NCBI GenBank assembly: GCA_903889565.1 | Contig: CAISYC010000008.1 | Location: 1 to 64,000 of the forward strand | Length of the DNA: 64,000 bases | Direction: 5' to 3' | DNA from: an uncultured beta proteobacterium | Lineage (GTDB): Bacteria > Pseudomonadota > Gammaproteobacteria > Burkholderiales > SG8-41 | Shown: positions 19,203 to 29,553 of the stretch, piece after piece | Position numbering within the stretch: the first letter of the stretch is position 1 | Layout: every line of letters starts with the position of its first letter | Position numbers and translations under genes: made by a program | Notes under the pieces: generated by a model | Told to the model about the DNA's origin: nothing | The model's database searches: none | The model's input: the letters and a program-made list of their open reading frames with translations, nothing else

Positions 19203-20081
19203 ATGATTCCGTCCGAACGACTCAAGTATTCCGCGATCATCGATCGCGCACCGCTCAAACTGCCGCGCGGCATCCGCATGATCGTGTGGCCGATCGTCAA
19301 TGTGGAGGTGTGGGACATCGGCCGCGCGATGCCGCGCCAGGCGCTGCCGCCGCCGACCGGTGTGACGCAACTGCCGGATGTGCCGCACTGGGCGTGGCAC
19401 GAATACGGTAATCGCGTCGGCTTCTGGCGCATGAAGGCGGTGCTCGACCGCCTGAAGATCACGCCGTCGCTGTCGGTCAATGCGCGGGTCTGCCAGGATT
19501 ACCCGCGGATTGCCAAGGCCTGCCTCGATGCCGGCTGGGAATTCATGGGCCACTCCTACGACCAGCGGCCGATTCACCTTGAGCCCAATCAGCGCGCGAC
19601 CATCCGCAAGGCGGTCAAGGTGATCAAGGCCTACACCGGCAAGCAGCCGGTGGGCTGGCTGGGGCCGGGATTTACGCAGACGCTGGACACCCCGGAACAT
19701 CTCGCCGAGGCCGGCATCCGCTACATCTGCGACTGGCCGCTCGACGACGAGCCGGTCGAAATCAAGACCAGAAAGGGCCCGCTGCTGGCGCTGCCCTACA
19801 GCATCGAGCTCAACGATATTTCGATCATGATCGTGCGCAGCCAGCCGGCCCAGGAGTTTTACACGCGCTGCATGGACTATTTCGACCGTTTATACGCGGA
19901 ATCGAAGCACAGCGCGAAAATCATGTCGATCGCGGTCCATCCGTATATCTCGGGCGTGCCGTACCGCATCAAATATTTCGAACAGGTGTTCGAAACCCTG
20001 CGCAAAAAGCCCGGCGTCGCCTTCTGGACGGGCGAACAGATCATGGACTGGTATCTCGGCAGCCGCGGCAAGCGGGGCTGA
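19203..20081 (+). CDS. Polysaccharide deacetylase family protein (PuuE-like NodB fold)
   Basis: RLKITPSLSVNARVCQDYPRIAKACLDAGWEFMGHSYDQRPIHLEPNQRATIRKAVKVIKAYTGKQPVGWLGPGFTQTLDTPEHLAEAGIRYICDWPLDDEP. Confidence 0.85.
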   Translation: MIPSERLKYSAIIDRAPLKLPRGIRMIVWPIVNVEVWDIGRAMPRQALPPPTGVTQLPDVPHWAWHEYGNRVGFWRMKAVLDRLKITPSLSVNARVCQDYPRIAKACLDAGWEFMGHSYDQRPIHLEPNQRATIRKAVKVIKAYTGKQPVGWLGPGFTQTLDTPEHLAEAGIRYICDWPLDDEPVEIKTRKGPLLALPYSIELNDISIMIVRSQPAQEFYTRCMDYFDRLYAESKHSAKIMSIAVHPYISGVPYRIKYFEQVFETLRKKPGVAFWTGEQIMDWYLGSRGKRG

Positions 20082-20172
20082 ACGGGCGGCTTTCACCGCC
20101 TGCGGCGGTTTGGGGTAAAATCCCGCCACCCCGCGCAACCGGCTTTACCGCCGGGATTCGACGCCGCTTGTT

Positions 20173-20218
20173 GGCGCCGGATTCCGGCGCGAGACACGCA
20201 TTATCCAGACGGCGCCGG
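20173..20218 (+). promoter_or_regulatory. Putative bistable 5' leader structure upstream of the HMGL-like gene
   Basis: GGCGCCGG (20173-20180), CCGGCGC (20184-20190) and a second GGCGCCGG (20211-20218). The middle element can pair with either copy. Confidence 0.4.
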
Positions 20219-20270
20219 CAGGACCTCAGGTTCGCTCAGTTACGTTATTTTTTATCAAGGAGTTTTTCCC

Positions 20271-21506
20271 ATGGCAAATCAACCCTGGAAGACCAACGAC
20301 TGGTTCGTCAGCGAGTGGAACTACGCTGACGAAGTCACCAAGGATTTCAAATTCGCGAAGAACGTGAAGATTCACGACATCACGCTGCGCGACGGCGAAC
20401 AGCAGACCGGCATCATCATGACGCTGGACGACAAGATCCGCATCGCCGAGGGCCTCGCCGAAGCCGGCGTGCACCGCATCGAAGCCGGTATGCCGATCGT
20501 CTCGCCGTCGGATGCCGAGGCGATCAAGGCCATCGTCAAGCGCAACCTCGGACCGCAGATTTTCGCGTTCTCGCGCTGCATGAAAGAAGACGTGCAACGC
20601 GCCATCGACACCGGCGTCAACGGCATCGTGATGGAAATCCCGTCGAGTCTGCATATGGTGGACATCGCCTACCGCTGGCCGATGGAAAAAGCCATCGAGA
20701 CCTCGATCGAGGCGACCAAGTTCGCGCGCGACAACGGGCTCGAAGTGGTGTTTTTCCCGATCGATTTCTCGCGCGCCGAAATGCACTGGGTGCTCGACCT
20801 GATCGACCGCGTCGCCACCGAAGGTCACATGGACGCGCTGGCGCTGGTTGACACCTTCGGCGTGGTTTCGCCGCATGCGATGCAGTATTTTGTGCGCGCG
20901 GTGAAGAAGCGTATCAACAAGCGCCTCGAAGCGCACTTCCACCAGGATTTCGGCATGGGGGTCGCGAACACCATCATGGCGCTGGCCGAAGGCGTTGAAG
21001 TGGCGCATACCACGGTGCTGGGCGTCGGCGAACGCGCCGGCAACACGCCGATGGAAGAAACACTGATGGCCTTGCGTACCATGTACAACATCGATACCGG
21101 CATCGACCTCACCAAGCTGACCTCGCTGGCCCGCCTGGTCGAGCAGATCACCGGCGTGCTGGTGCCGACCAACAAACCGGTCGTCGGCAGCCAGTTGTAT
21201 CAAATCGAGTCGGGCATCATCGCCAGCTGGTTCAAGAACTGCGGCGACAAGTTCGCGACCGAACTGTTCCCGGTGCGCTGGAGCGCCGTCGGTCAGCCGG
21301 CCGCCACCGTCGTCATGGGCAAGGGTAGCGGCATCGACTCGGTCAAGATGTGGCTCGAAGAGTCGGGCATTGAGGCGAGCGACGAAGAAGCGCTGGCCAT
21401 CACCCACGAAGTCAAGAAGTACTCGCTCGGCACCAAGAAGCTGCTGACCGAAGGCGAATTCCGCACCATCGCCAAGAAGGTTGTCGGCCAGCGCGCCAAC
21501 GCCTAA
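20271..21506 (+). CDS. HMGL-like / 2-isopropylmalate-homocitrate synthase family protein without a LeuA regulatory domain
   Basis: HDITLRDGEQQTGIIMTLDDKIRIAEGLAEAGVHRIEAGMP; HFHQDFGMGVANTIMALAEGVEVAHTTVLGVGERAGNTPMEETLMALRTMY; 411 aa. Confidence 0.9.
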   Translation: MANQPWKTNDWFVSEWNYADEVTKDFKFAKNVKIHDITLRDGEQQTGIIMTLDDKIRIAEGLAEAGVHRIEAGMPIVSPSDAEAIKAIVKRNLGPQIFAFSRCMKEDVQRAIDTGVNGIVMEIPSSLHMVDIAYRWPMEKAIETSIEATKFARDNGLEVVFFPIDFSRAEMHWVLDLIDRVATEGHMDALALVDTFGVVSPHAMQYFVRAVKKRINKRLEAHFHQDFGMGVANTIMALAEGVEVAHTTVLGVGERAGNTPMEETLMALRTMYNIDTGIDLTKLTSLARLVEQITGVLVPTNKPVVGSQLYQIESGIIASWFKNCGDKFATELFPVRWSAVGQPAATVVMGKGSGIDSVKMWLEESGIEASDEEALAITHEVKKYSLGTKKLLTEGEFRTIAKKVVGQRANA

Positions 21507-21521
21507 GCACGGCAACGTAAT

Positions 21522-21557
21522 AAAAAAGCCCGCGGATAAACCCGCGGGCTTTTTTTC
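21522..21557. terminator. Rho-independent terminator, possibly bidirectional
   Basis: AAAAAAGCCCGCGGATAAACCCGCGGGCTTTTTTT downstream of the HMGL-like gene and convergent to the SMP-30 gene. Confidence 0.9.
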
Positions 21558-21579
21558 GTGCGGCGTTTGCCGCGTCTGC

Positions 21580-22500
21580 TTACGCGTGCGAGTAGAGCAG
21601 CTTGCCTGCCACGGGCATCGTCGCAGTCAGCACCTCGCCGCTGTACGAATCGACCATGTATAGCGTTTTACCATCCGGCCCGCCGTAGGCCATGTTGGTC
21701 ATGCGGCTGTTTTTGCTCGCACTTTGTATCTGCAGCAGCGGCATGCCGATCGGGTCGAACAGCCAGACGATGCGCACGCGCGGATGCGCCACCGCCAAAT
21801 TGCCGTCGGCATCCATCGCCAGCCCATCGGGCCCGTGCATGCCGGGCAGCAGGGCGAACACGCCGACCTTGGCGACACCGCCGCCGGGTTTCAGCGGCGC
21901 ATGCCACATGCAGTTGGCGCGTGTCATCGCCACGAACAGCACCTTGTCTTGCGGATCGAGCACGATGCCGTTGGGGCTGTTGCCGTTGTTGATCAGGCAG
22001 TCGATACGGCCGTCGGTGGTCACCCGGTAGACGCGGCCCGTCGGATCGTGCGAACCGGTCTGGCCCTGATCGGTGAAATAGAGGTCGCCGTTCAACGCAA
22101 AGGTCAGATCGTTGACGCCCTTGAAGCTTTCGGAAAAACAATGCGTGAGCCAGGGTTCGACTTTGCCGGTTTTCGGATCGAGCACCATGATGCCGTGTTT
22201 GTAATCGGCGATGAAGATGCGGCCGTCCTTGTGGATCGCCAGGCCGTTGGGCCAGCCGTCGTATTCGGCGGTGACATCGAACTCGCCCTTCGGCGACATG
22301 CGAAGAATGCGGCCGAACGGAATATCGACTATGTAGAGATTGCCGGCGCGGTCGAAGGCGGGGCCTTCGAGAAAACAATCGATGCCGGAACCCGGATGAT
22401 TGGCATCGATCCAACTCGCAGGCTGGCCTTTTTTGCGCAGTGTGTCCGGAACGCGCGCGAACACCTCGGCGTGAACAACCGGCGGCGCTTGATAAAACAT
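21580..22500 (-). CDS. SMP-30/gluconolactonase/LRE family protein
   Basis: CFLEGPAFDRAGNLYIVDIPFGRILRMSPKGEFDVTAEYDGWPNGLAIHKDGRIFIADYKHGI...GNSPNGIVLDPQDKVLFVAMTRAN. Start at MFYQAP. Confidence 0.9.
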   Translation of the reverse strand: MFYQAPPVVHAEVFARVPDTLRKKGQPASWIDANHPGSGIDCFLEGPAFDRAGNLYIVDIPFGRILRMSPKGEFDVTAEYDGWPNGLAIHKDGRIFIADYKHGIMVLDPKTGKVEPWLTHCFSESFKGVNDLTFALNGDLYFTDQGQTGSHDPTGRVYRVTTDGRIDCLINNGNSPNGIVLDPQDKVLFVAMTRANCMWHAPLKPGGGVAKVGVFALLPGMHGPDGLAMDADGNLAVAHPRVRIVWLFDPIGMPLLQIQSASKNSRMTNMAYGGPDGKTLYMVDSYSGEVLTATMPVAGKLLYSHA

Positions 22501-22604
22501 GTCGATACTCCTGCAGAAGATGCGGATGAATTGAGCGTGCGATTCTAACAGGGGCAGAGGCAGCGGTTGCGGCAACCCCGCCGCTTGTGCATGATCAGCA
22601 GTCC

Positions 22605-23876
22605 ATGGCCAAACGCATCCTGCTCACCACCTTCGGCTCGCTCGGCGACGTGCATCCGTACATTGCGCTGGCGCTGGAACTGCAACGGCGCGGTCACACG
22701 CCGGTGATCGGGACCTTCGATCTGCACCGGCCGGTGGTGGAGAGTGCTGGCATCGAATTCCAGGCAATCCGGCCCGGACTTGACGTATTCGGCGACATGG
22801 AAACGGTCGCGCAAAAACTGTTCGGCTCGTGGCGGGGGCCCGAATACATGATTCGCGAGATTTTCATGAAGCATCTGCGCGATAGTCATGCCGACACCCT
22901 GGCCGCGGCTGAGAACGTCGATCTGCTGGTGACACATCCGCTGACGTTCGGCGGGCGCCTCGTCGCCGAGCAGAAAAACCTGCCATGGGTCTCAACCGTG
23001 CTGGCGCCGCTCAACTTGTTGTCGGCGGTGGAGCCGCCGTTGTTTCCCGGCGGAGCGCCGTTGCGCGGGCTGCGGCGGTTTGGCGTGGCGCCCTATCGTA
23101 TGGCGTTCGATCTGATCAAACGCATGATTGCGCATTGGGAGCGGCCGCTGCATGACTTCAGACGCGACCTCGGATTACCGCGAATGCGCGGGTCGGCCCA
23201 GTTCGAAGGCCAGTTTTCGCCTCTACTCAATCTGGCGCTGTTTTCGCCGCTGTTGAGCGCGCCGCAATCCGACTGGCCGGCAAACACGGTCATGTGCGGA
23301 TTCGGGCAGTACGACGGACCTGCGTCGGCGAACGCGGAACTGGAGGCGTTTCTGGCGGCGGGCGAGGCCCCGATCGTGTTTGCGCTGGGCTCTTCTGCGG
23401 TGTTGATTGCCGGCGATTTCTGGCGCCATGCGGCAGCCGCCGCGGCAGCACTCGGCAAGCGTGCCATTTTGCTGACCGGCATGCCGCCGTCACGATTGCC
23501 ATCGTTGCCGGAAGGTATTCGGGCCTTTCAATACCTGCCGTATTCACAGGTTTTTCCGCGCGCTTCGGCCATCGTGCATCAGGCCGGTATCGGCACGCTG
23601 GCGCAGGCGCTGGCGGCGGGGCGACCGCAATTGATCGTGCCAGTGGCTTTCGATCAGCCGGATAATGCGCGACGGGCGCAAAACATCGGTGTGGCGCGGG
23701 TGCTGCCGTTCAAGGAGGTTACCGCTGTGAAACTCGTGGCGGAATTGCGCGCCTTGCTCAGCCAGCCGGCGCATGCCGCGCGCGCGCGTGAGCTTGCGGT
23801 CGTGCTTGCCGCCGAAAACGGGCCGCGTTGCGCCGTCGATGAAATCGAGCGCGTATTCGCGCCCGTCGGCCGGTAA
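22605..23876 (+). CDS. GT1-type glycosyltransferase (UGT/MGT-like)
   Basis: MAKRILLTTFGSLGDVHPYIALALELQRRGHTPVIGTF; C-terminal ASAIVHQAGIGTLAQALAAGRPQLIVPVAFDQPDNARRAQNIGVAR. Confidence 0.9.
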   Translation: MAKRILLTTFGSLGDVHPYIALALELQRRGHTPVIGTFDLHRPVVESAGIEFQAIRPGLDVFGDMETVAQKLFGSWRGPEYMIREIFMKHLRDSHADTLAAAENVDLLVTHPLTFGGRLVAEQKNLPWVSTVLAPLNLLSAVEPPLFPGGAPLRGLRRFGVAPYRMAFDLIKRMIAHWERPLHDFRRDLGLPRMRGSAQFEGQFSPLLNLALFSPLLSAPQSDWPANTVMCGFGQYDGPASANAELEAFLAAGEAPIVFALGSSAVLIAGDFWRHAAAAAAALGKRAILLTGMPPSRLPSLPEGIRAFQYLPYSQVFPRASAIVHQAGIGTLAQALAAGRPQLIVPVAFDQPDNARRAQNIGVARVLPFKEVTAVKLVAELRALLSQPAHAARARELAVVLAAENGPRCAVDEIERVFAPVGR

Positions 23877-23984
23877 CGCGGGCCGGCGCCCGCGGCTTGC
23901 TATAATGCGCGCCATTCCCGCCGCCCGCCGACGTCTGGCCGGCGGTTTTTGTTTGCCATGTATGACAGCGGAAAAACGCATCCA

Positions 23985-25604
23985 ATGAACGCGCCGAACG
24001 TAGCCGCCGATCTGCTGCGCGATGTCGCCCGCCGGCGCACTTTCGCCATTATTTCCCACCCCGACGCGGGCAAGACCACGCTGACGGAAAAGCTGCTGCT
24101 GTTCGGCGGCGCCATTCAGCTTGCCGGCACCGTAAAGGCGCGCAAGAGCGCGCGGCATGCCACGTCTGACTGGATGGAAATCGAAAAGCAGCGGGGAATC
24201 TCGGTAACGAGCTCGGTCATGCAGTTCGACTACGCCGGCCACACCATCAACCTGCTCGACACGCCGGGGCACGAAGACTTTTCGGAAGACACTTATCGCG
24301 TGCTGACCGCGGTGGATGCGGCGGTGATGGTGATCGATGCGGCCAAGGGCGTGGAAACGCAGACCATCAAGCTGCTTGAAGTCTGCCGGCTGCGCAATAC
24401 GCCGATCATTACCTTCGTCAACAAGATGGACCGCGAAGTACGCGAACCGGTCGCGCTGCTGGAAGAAATCGAGGCGGTGCTGAAAATCGACTGCGCGCCG
24501 ATCAGCTGGCCGATCGGCATGGGCAAGAGCTTCCGCGGCGTCTACGATCTCATGCAGGACCGTCTGGTACGATTTACGCCTGGCGAGGAGCGGCGCAACG
24601 ACGACAGCGAGCATATCGCCGGACTCGACAACCCGCGGCTCGACGAATTGTTCCCGGACGAAATGCCGGCGTTGCGGCGCGACGTCGATCTCATTCGCGG
24701 CGCCAGTCCGCCGTTTGATTTGGCGGAATTCCTGGCCGGCCGCCAGTCGCCGGTATTTTTCGGTTCCGGCATCAACAATTTCGGCGTGCAGGAAATTCTG
24801 CAGGCACTGGTTGATTGGGCGCCGCCGCCGCAACCGCGTGCGACCGCTACACGCATTGTCGAAGCGGCTGAAGCCGCATTCAGCGGTTTTGTATTCAAGA
24901 TCCAGGCCAATATGGATCCCAAACACCGTGACCGCATCGCCTTCTTTCGCGTCTGTTCCGGGCGCTATACGCCGGGCATGAAGGTCATGCATGTGCGCGC
25001 CGGACGCGAAATGAAACTCGCCAACGCGCTGACATTCATGGCCAACGAACGCGTGCGCAGCGAAGATGCCGTCGCGGGCGATATCATCGGCATCCACAAT
25101 CACGGCCAGTTGCAGATCGGCGACACGTTGACCGAGGGGGAATTGCTCGGTTTCAAGGGCATTCCGTATTTCGCGCCGGAAATGTTCCGTATCGGGCGCC
25201 CGCGTGATCCGTTCAAGGCTAAGCAATTGCAGAAGGGGCTGAAGGAGCTGGGCGAGGAAGGCGCGATCCAGGTGTTCGATCCGGGCTCGGGCAACATTCT
25301 TCTGCTCGGCGCTGTCGGCGCGCTGCAGTTCGAGGTGGTCGCCCAGCGGCTGCAGAGCGAATACAAGGTTGACGCGGTTTACGACAATGCCAATATCTAC
25401 ACCGCGCGCTGGCTGACCTTTCCCGACGAAAATGTGCAGCGCAATTTCGAGAAAGAACTCGCCATCAACATGGCGCGCGATGTCGACGACAATCCGGTCT
25501 ATCTGGCGCCCAACAAATATAATCTGCAACTGGCGATGGAACGCTGGCCGCAGGTCGGCTTTCACGACACCCGCGAGCACGGGCAGCAGCTCGCGCACAG
25601 CTAG
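23985..25604 (+). CDS. prfC: Peptide chain release factor 3
   Basis: [96 protein letters not shown]. Confidence 0.97.
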   Translation: MNAPNVAADLLRDVARRRTFAIISHPDAGKTTLTEKLLLFGGAIQLAGTVKARKSARHATSDWMEIEKQRGISVTSSVMQFDYAGHTINLLDTPGHEDFSEDTYRVLTAVDAAVMVIDAAKGVETQTIKLLEVCRLRNTPIITFVNKMDREVREPVALLEEIEAVLKIDCAPISWPIGMGKSFRGVYDLMQDRLVRFTPGEERRNDDSEHIAGLDNPRLDELFPDEMPALRRDVDLIRGASPPFDLAEFLAGRQSPVFFGSGINNFGVQEILQALVDWAPPPQPRATATRIVEAAEAAFSGFVFKIQANMDPKHRDRIAFFRVCSGRYTPGMKVMHVRAGREMKLANALTFMANERVRSEDAVAGDIIGIHNHGQLQIGDTLTEGELLGFKGIPYFAPEMFRIGRPRDPFKAKQLQKGLKELGEEGAIQVFDPGSGNILLLGAVGALQFEVVAQRLQSEYKVDAVYDNANIYTARWLTFPDENVQRNFEKELAINMARDVDDNPVYLAPNKYNLQLAMERWPQVGFHDTREHGQQLAHS

Positions 25605-25623
25605 CAATCACGGCATCGCGGCG

Positions 25624-26712
25624 ATGCAACTCGGATTTTTCACCATGCCGATGCATCCGCCGGGACGCAATTACACGCAGACCCTGCAGGAAGACCGCGC
25701 CGCGGTGATTCTTGCCGACCGGCTCGGATACTGCGAAGCCTTCATCGGCGAACACTCGACCGACCGCTGCGAGACGATCCCGTCCTGTCTGGCGTTCATC
25801 GCGAGCCTGGCGAGCGAAGCAAAACAAATCAAACTCGGTAGCGGCACAGTCAACCTGCCGAACAACCATCCGGCGCAGGTCGCGGCCACGGTGGCCATGA
25901 TCGACCATCTGCTCGAAGGCCGTTTCATTTTCGGTATCGGCCCGGGCGGCTTGAAATCGGACATGGAAATGTTCGGCAATCTGGAGGCCGACCGTAATGC
26001 CATGTTCGTCGAGGCGATCGATCACATCCTCGCGTTATGGTCTGGCGATGCGCCGTACAGACGGACCGGCAAATACTGGAATCTGAGCACCGAGCGCACG
26101 CTGCTGCCCGAAGCCGGGCAGGGCGTCATGCTCAAACCCTACCAACAGCCTCATCCGCCGATCGTGGTGACGGCAGTAGTGCCGCATTCAAAGGGATTGC
26201 AGGCGGCGAGCGCGCGCGGCTGGCAGCCGATCACGGCGAATTTTCTGCAGCCGGCGTGGGCGGCGACGCATTGGCCCATGGTGGAGCGCGGTTGCGCGCA
26301 AGCAGGATTGACGGCCGATCGACGGCACTGGCGCGTGTGTAAAAGCGTGTTTGTCGCCGACGACGACGCAACGGCGCGGCGCTATGCGCGGGACCCGAAC
26401 GGTCCGTACGGTTTCTATTACTGGAACCTGCTGGCCAAACGCAGGAGCGGCGGCGGCAGCGCGGATATTTTCAAACACGATCTCGCCATGGCCGAAGCGG
26501 CCGTGACCGTCGAATATCTGCTCGATACGCTGGTAATTTGCGGCAGCGTTGAACGCGTGGTCGAGCAGATACTGGAATTCCGCGAAACGGTCGGCGAGTT
26601 CGGCACGTTGCTCTATGCCGGACACGACTGGGCTGAGCCTGCGCTGGCACGGCGTTCGATGGAATTGATGGCGGAGAAGGTGATGCCGGCGGTGAATGCG
26701 GCAATCGGTTAG
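25624..26712 (+). CDS. LLM-class flavin-dependent oxidoreductase
   Basis: MQLGFFTMPMHPPGRNYTQTLQEDRAAVILADRLGYCEAFIGEHSTD...KLGSGTVNLPNNHPAQVAATVAMIDHLLEGRFIFGIGPGG. Start corrected from 25432. Confidence 0.92.
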   Translation: MQLGFFTMPMHPPGRNYTQTLQEDRAAVILADRLGYCEAFIGEHSTDRCETIPSCLAFIASLASEAKQIKLGSGTVNLPNNHPAQVAATVAMIDHLLEGRFIFGIGPGGLKSDMEMFGNLEADRNAMFVEAIDHILALWSGDAPYRRTGKYWNLSTERTLLPEAGQGVMLKPYQQPHPPIVVTAVVPHSKGLQAASARGWQPITANFLQPAWAATHWPMVERGCAQAGLTADRRHWRVCKSVFVADDDATARRYARDPNGPYGFYYWNLLAKRRSGGGSADIFKHDLAMAEAAVTVEYLLDTLVICGSVERVVEQILEFRETVGEFGTLLYAGHDWAEPALARRSMELMAEKVMPAVNAAIG

Positions 26713-26747
26713 GTTGCCAATAGTTGTAAACAATTCACATGAACGGC

Positions 26748-26781
26748 AAAAAGAAACCCCGCCGGAGCGGGGTTTCTTTTT
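26748..26781. terminator. Bidirectional rho-independent terminator
   Basis: AAAAAGAAACCCCGCCGGAGCGGGGTTTCTTTTT between convergent genes. Confidence 0.92.
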
Positions 26782-26802
26782 GCTGCAAACTGCAGTCTAC
26801 TT

Positions 26803-29490
26803 TTAGGCGGCCATCAACTCGCGAAGAACATACGGCAGGATGCCGCCGTGTTTCAGATACTCGACCTCGATCGGTGAATCCACGCGGAGGGTGACGGTAA
26901 CGTTCTGCGACGTGCCGTCCTTCCGGTGGATGACCAGCGTCACGTCCTGCAGCGGCTTGACGTTGCCGCCGGCGACGCCGATGAGATCAAAGGTTTCGCT
27001 GCCGTCGATCTTCAGCGACTGGATGGTGTCATCACCCTTGAACTGGCAGGGCAACACGCCCATGCCGACGAGGTTGGAGCGGTGAATGCGCTCGTAACCG
27101 CGTGCGACGACGACCTTGATGCCGAGCATTTGCGTGCCCTTGGCTGCCCAGTCGCGGGAGGAGCCAGTGCCGTAGGCTTCTCCGCCGAAGACGAACAGCG
27201 GCACGCCTTCCTTCTGGTATTGCATGGAGGCTTCGTAAATTGTTGTCTTGGCACCGTCGGGCTGGTGCAGCGTGACGCCGCCTTCGCTGCCCGGAATCAT
27301 CAGGTTCTTGATGCGCGGGTTGGCGAAGGCGCCGCGCACCATGACTTCATGATTGGTGCGGCGTGAGCCGAAGCTCGACAGGTCGGTGCTGCCGGCGGCG
27401 ACCAGCCAGTCACCGGCCAGCGTGCCCTTGCGGATCGGGGCGACGGGGCTGATGTGGTCGGTGGTCAGCTTGTTGCCGAAGAGACCCAGCGCGCGGCCGC
27501 CTTTGACATCGGTGATTTTCGGCAGCGCCTTCTTGAAGCCTTCGAACAGCGGCGGCTCGAGCAGATAGGTCGATTTCGAATCCCAGTCGAACAGCGCGCC
27601 CTTGGCTTCCGGGATCGCGTCCCACAGGTCCTTGGCGCCGTCCAGATTGCCGTATTCGCGCTTGAAGTTCGCCGGGTTGGTGGCGAATTTCATCACGGCA
27701 TCGACTTCCGCCGGCGTCGGCCAGAGGTCTTTCAGGAACACCGGTTTGCCGTCCTTGTCGTTGCCGAGCGGATCGGTTTCGATGTTCTTCAGGACGGTGC
27801 CGGCCAACGCAAACGCGACCACCAGCGGCGGGCTCATCAGGAAGTTGGCTTTCAGGCTCTGATGCACGCGCGCTTCGAAGTTGCGGTTGCCGGAGAGCAC
27901 GGCGGCGGAAATGACGTCGTTCTTGACGATGGACTCTTCAAGATCCTTGTCGAGCGGGCCGGCCAGACCCATGCAGGTGGTGCAGCCGTAGGCGACGACA
28001 TAAAAACCGAGTTGCTCGAGATAGGGCAGCAGGCCCGCATCCTTGAGATAGGCGGTGACGACTTTCGAGCCCGGCGCCAGCGACGTCTTCACGCGCGGAT
28101 GCGGCTTCATGCCGCGCTCGACTGCCTTTTTCGCAAGCAACCCGGCGGCCAGCAGCACCCATGGGTTGGACGTATTCGTGCAAGAGGTGATGGCGGCAAT
28201 GCCGATATCGCCATGGCCGACGTCGCCGATCTTTGCATTGGCAACGGGGAAGCGTTTCGACAGATCAGCGGTCGGTTTGTTGTAGCCGCTTTCAGCCACC
28301 GGCTTGGAGAACAGTTCGGTGAAGCGGGCGCCGATGCCCTCAAGGTTGATGCGCTCTTCGGGTTGTTTCGGACCGGATACGCTTGGACGCACCGTCGACA
28401 GATCGAGTTCGACGACCTGCGAGTAATCGATTTCGCCTTTTTTCGGAATGCCGTACATGCCCTGCGCCTTGAGGTAGGACTCGATGGCATCGACATGCTG
28501 TTCGCGGCCGGACATGCGGTAGTACTCGAGGGTCTTGTCGTCAATTGCGAAGAAGCCGCAGGTCGCGCCGTAATCGGGCGCCATGTTGGAGACGGTGGCG
28601 CGGTCGGTCGGCGTCAGCGAAGCGGCGCCTTCGCCGAAGTACTCGACGAACTTGTTGACCACGTTCGTTTTGCGCAGCAGTTCGGTGACGGTCAGCACGA
28701 GGTCGGTGGCGGTGACGCCGGGGTTCAGCTTGCCGCTCATGTGCACGCCGACGACGTCCGGCTCGAGGAAGTAGTAGGGCTGACCGAGCATGCCGGCTTC
28801 GGCCTCAATGCCGCCCACGCCCCAGGCCAGCACGCCGATCGCATTGACCATGGTGGTGTGCGAGTCGGTGCCGACGGTGGAGTCGGGATAATAAATGCCG
28901 TCTTTTTCCCACACGCCGCGCGACAGATATTCGAGATTGACCTGGTGGCAGATGCCGTTGCCCGGCGGCACCACGCGGATGCCGGAGAAGGCGGCCTTCG
29001 CCCACTTCAGGAAGGTGTAACGCTCGCCATTGCGCTCGAATTCGATTTCCATGTTCTTGCGAAGTGCGCCCGCCGAGTCGCTGACGTCAACGACGACGGA
29101 GTGGTCAACCACGAGGTCGACTGGCACCAGCGGCTCGATTTTGGTCGGATCGTAGTTCTGGCGCTTGGCTTCGGCGCGCATGGCGGCAAAGTCGTTCAGC
29201 GCGGGGAAGCCGGCCATGTCCTGCAGCATGATGCGGGCGAGCACGAACGGCAGTTCCTGCGTGCGCGCGCCGTTCGGTTTCCAGGCGGCCAGCGCCTTGA
29301 CCGCATCTTCGGTGACCCGCTTGCCGTCGCAATTGCGCAGGACGGACTCAAGCACTACGCGCAGGCTGACCGGCAGGCGCGAGACCTTGCCGAGGCCGGC
29401 TTTTTCCAGCGCGGCCAGCGAATAATATTTGCCGGTCTTGCCCGACTTGAGCTTAAATTCCTGCAGCGAGTTGAACAGATTGTGCGGCAT
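26803..29490 (-). CDS. acnA: Aconitate hydratase, AcnA family (copy 1 of tandem pair)
   Basis: 895 aa; [62 protein letters not shown]. Confidence 0.93.
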   Translation of the reverse strand: MPHNLFNSLQEFKLKSGKTGKYYSLAALEKAGLGKVSRLPVSLRVVLESVLRNCDGKRVTEDAVKALAAWKPNGARTQELPFVLARIMLQDMAGFPALNDFAAMRAEAKRQNYDPTKIEPLVPVDLVVDHSVVVDVSDSAGALRKNMEIEFERNGERYTFLKWAKAAFSGIRVVPPGNGICHQVNLEYLSRGVWEKDGIYYPDSTVGTDSHTTMVNAIGVLAWGVGGIEAEAGMLGQPYYFLEPDVVGVHMSGKLNPGVTATDLVLTVTELLRKTNVVNKFVEYFGEGAASLTPTDRATVSNMAPDYGATCGFFAIDDKTLEYYRMSGREQHVDAIESYLKAQGMYGIPKKGEIDYSQVVELDLSTVRPSVSGPKQPEERINLEGIGARFTELFSKPVAESGYNKPTADLSKRFPVANAKIGDVGHGDIGIAAITSCTNTSNPWVLLAAGLLAKKAVERGMKPHPRVKTSLAPGSKVVTAYLKDAGLLPYLEQLGFYVVAYGCTTCMGLAGPLDKDLEESIVKNDVISAAVLSGNRNFEARVHQSLKANFLMSPPLVVAFALAGTVLKNIETDPLGNDKDGKPVFLKDLWPTPAEVDAVMKFATNPANFKREYGNLDGAKDLWDAIPEAKGALFDWDSKSTYLLEPPLFEGFKKALPKITDVKGGRALGLFGNKLTTDHISPVAPIRKGTLAGDWLVAAGSTDLSSFGSRRTNHEVMVRGAFANPRIKNLMIPGSEGGVTLHQPDGAKTTIYEASMQYQKEGVPLFVFGGEAYGTGSSRDWAAKGTQMLGIKVVVARGYERIHRSNLVGMGVLPCQFKGDDTIQSLKIDGSETFDLIGVAGGNVKPLQDVTLVIHRKDGTSQNVTVTLRVDSPIEVEYLKHGGILPYVLRELMAA

Positions 29491-29553
29491 TGCGGTTCTC
29501 CGTTTGGATTAACAGTGTTAACAATATTAGCGGTGTTGTGCGGATGGCAGGGA

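Noticed and set aside
23544-25607. 687-aa minus-strand ORF antisense to prfC
   Set aside because: Shadow ORF opposite clear prfC.
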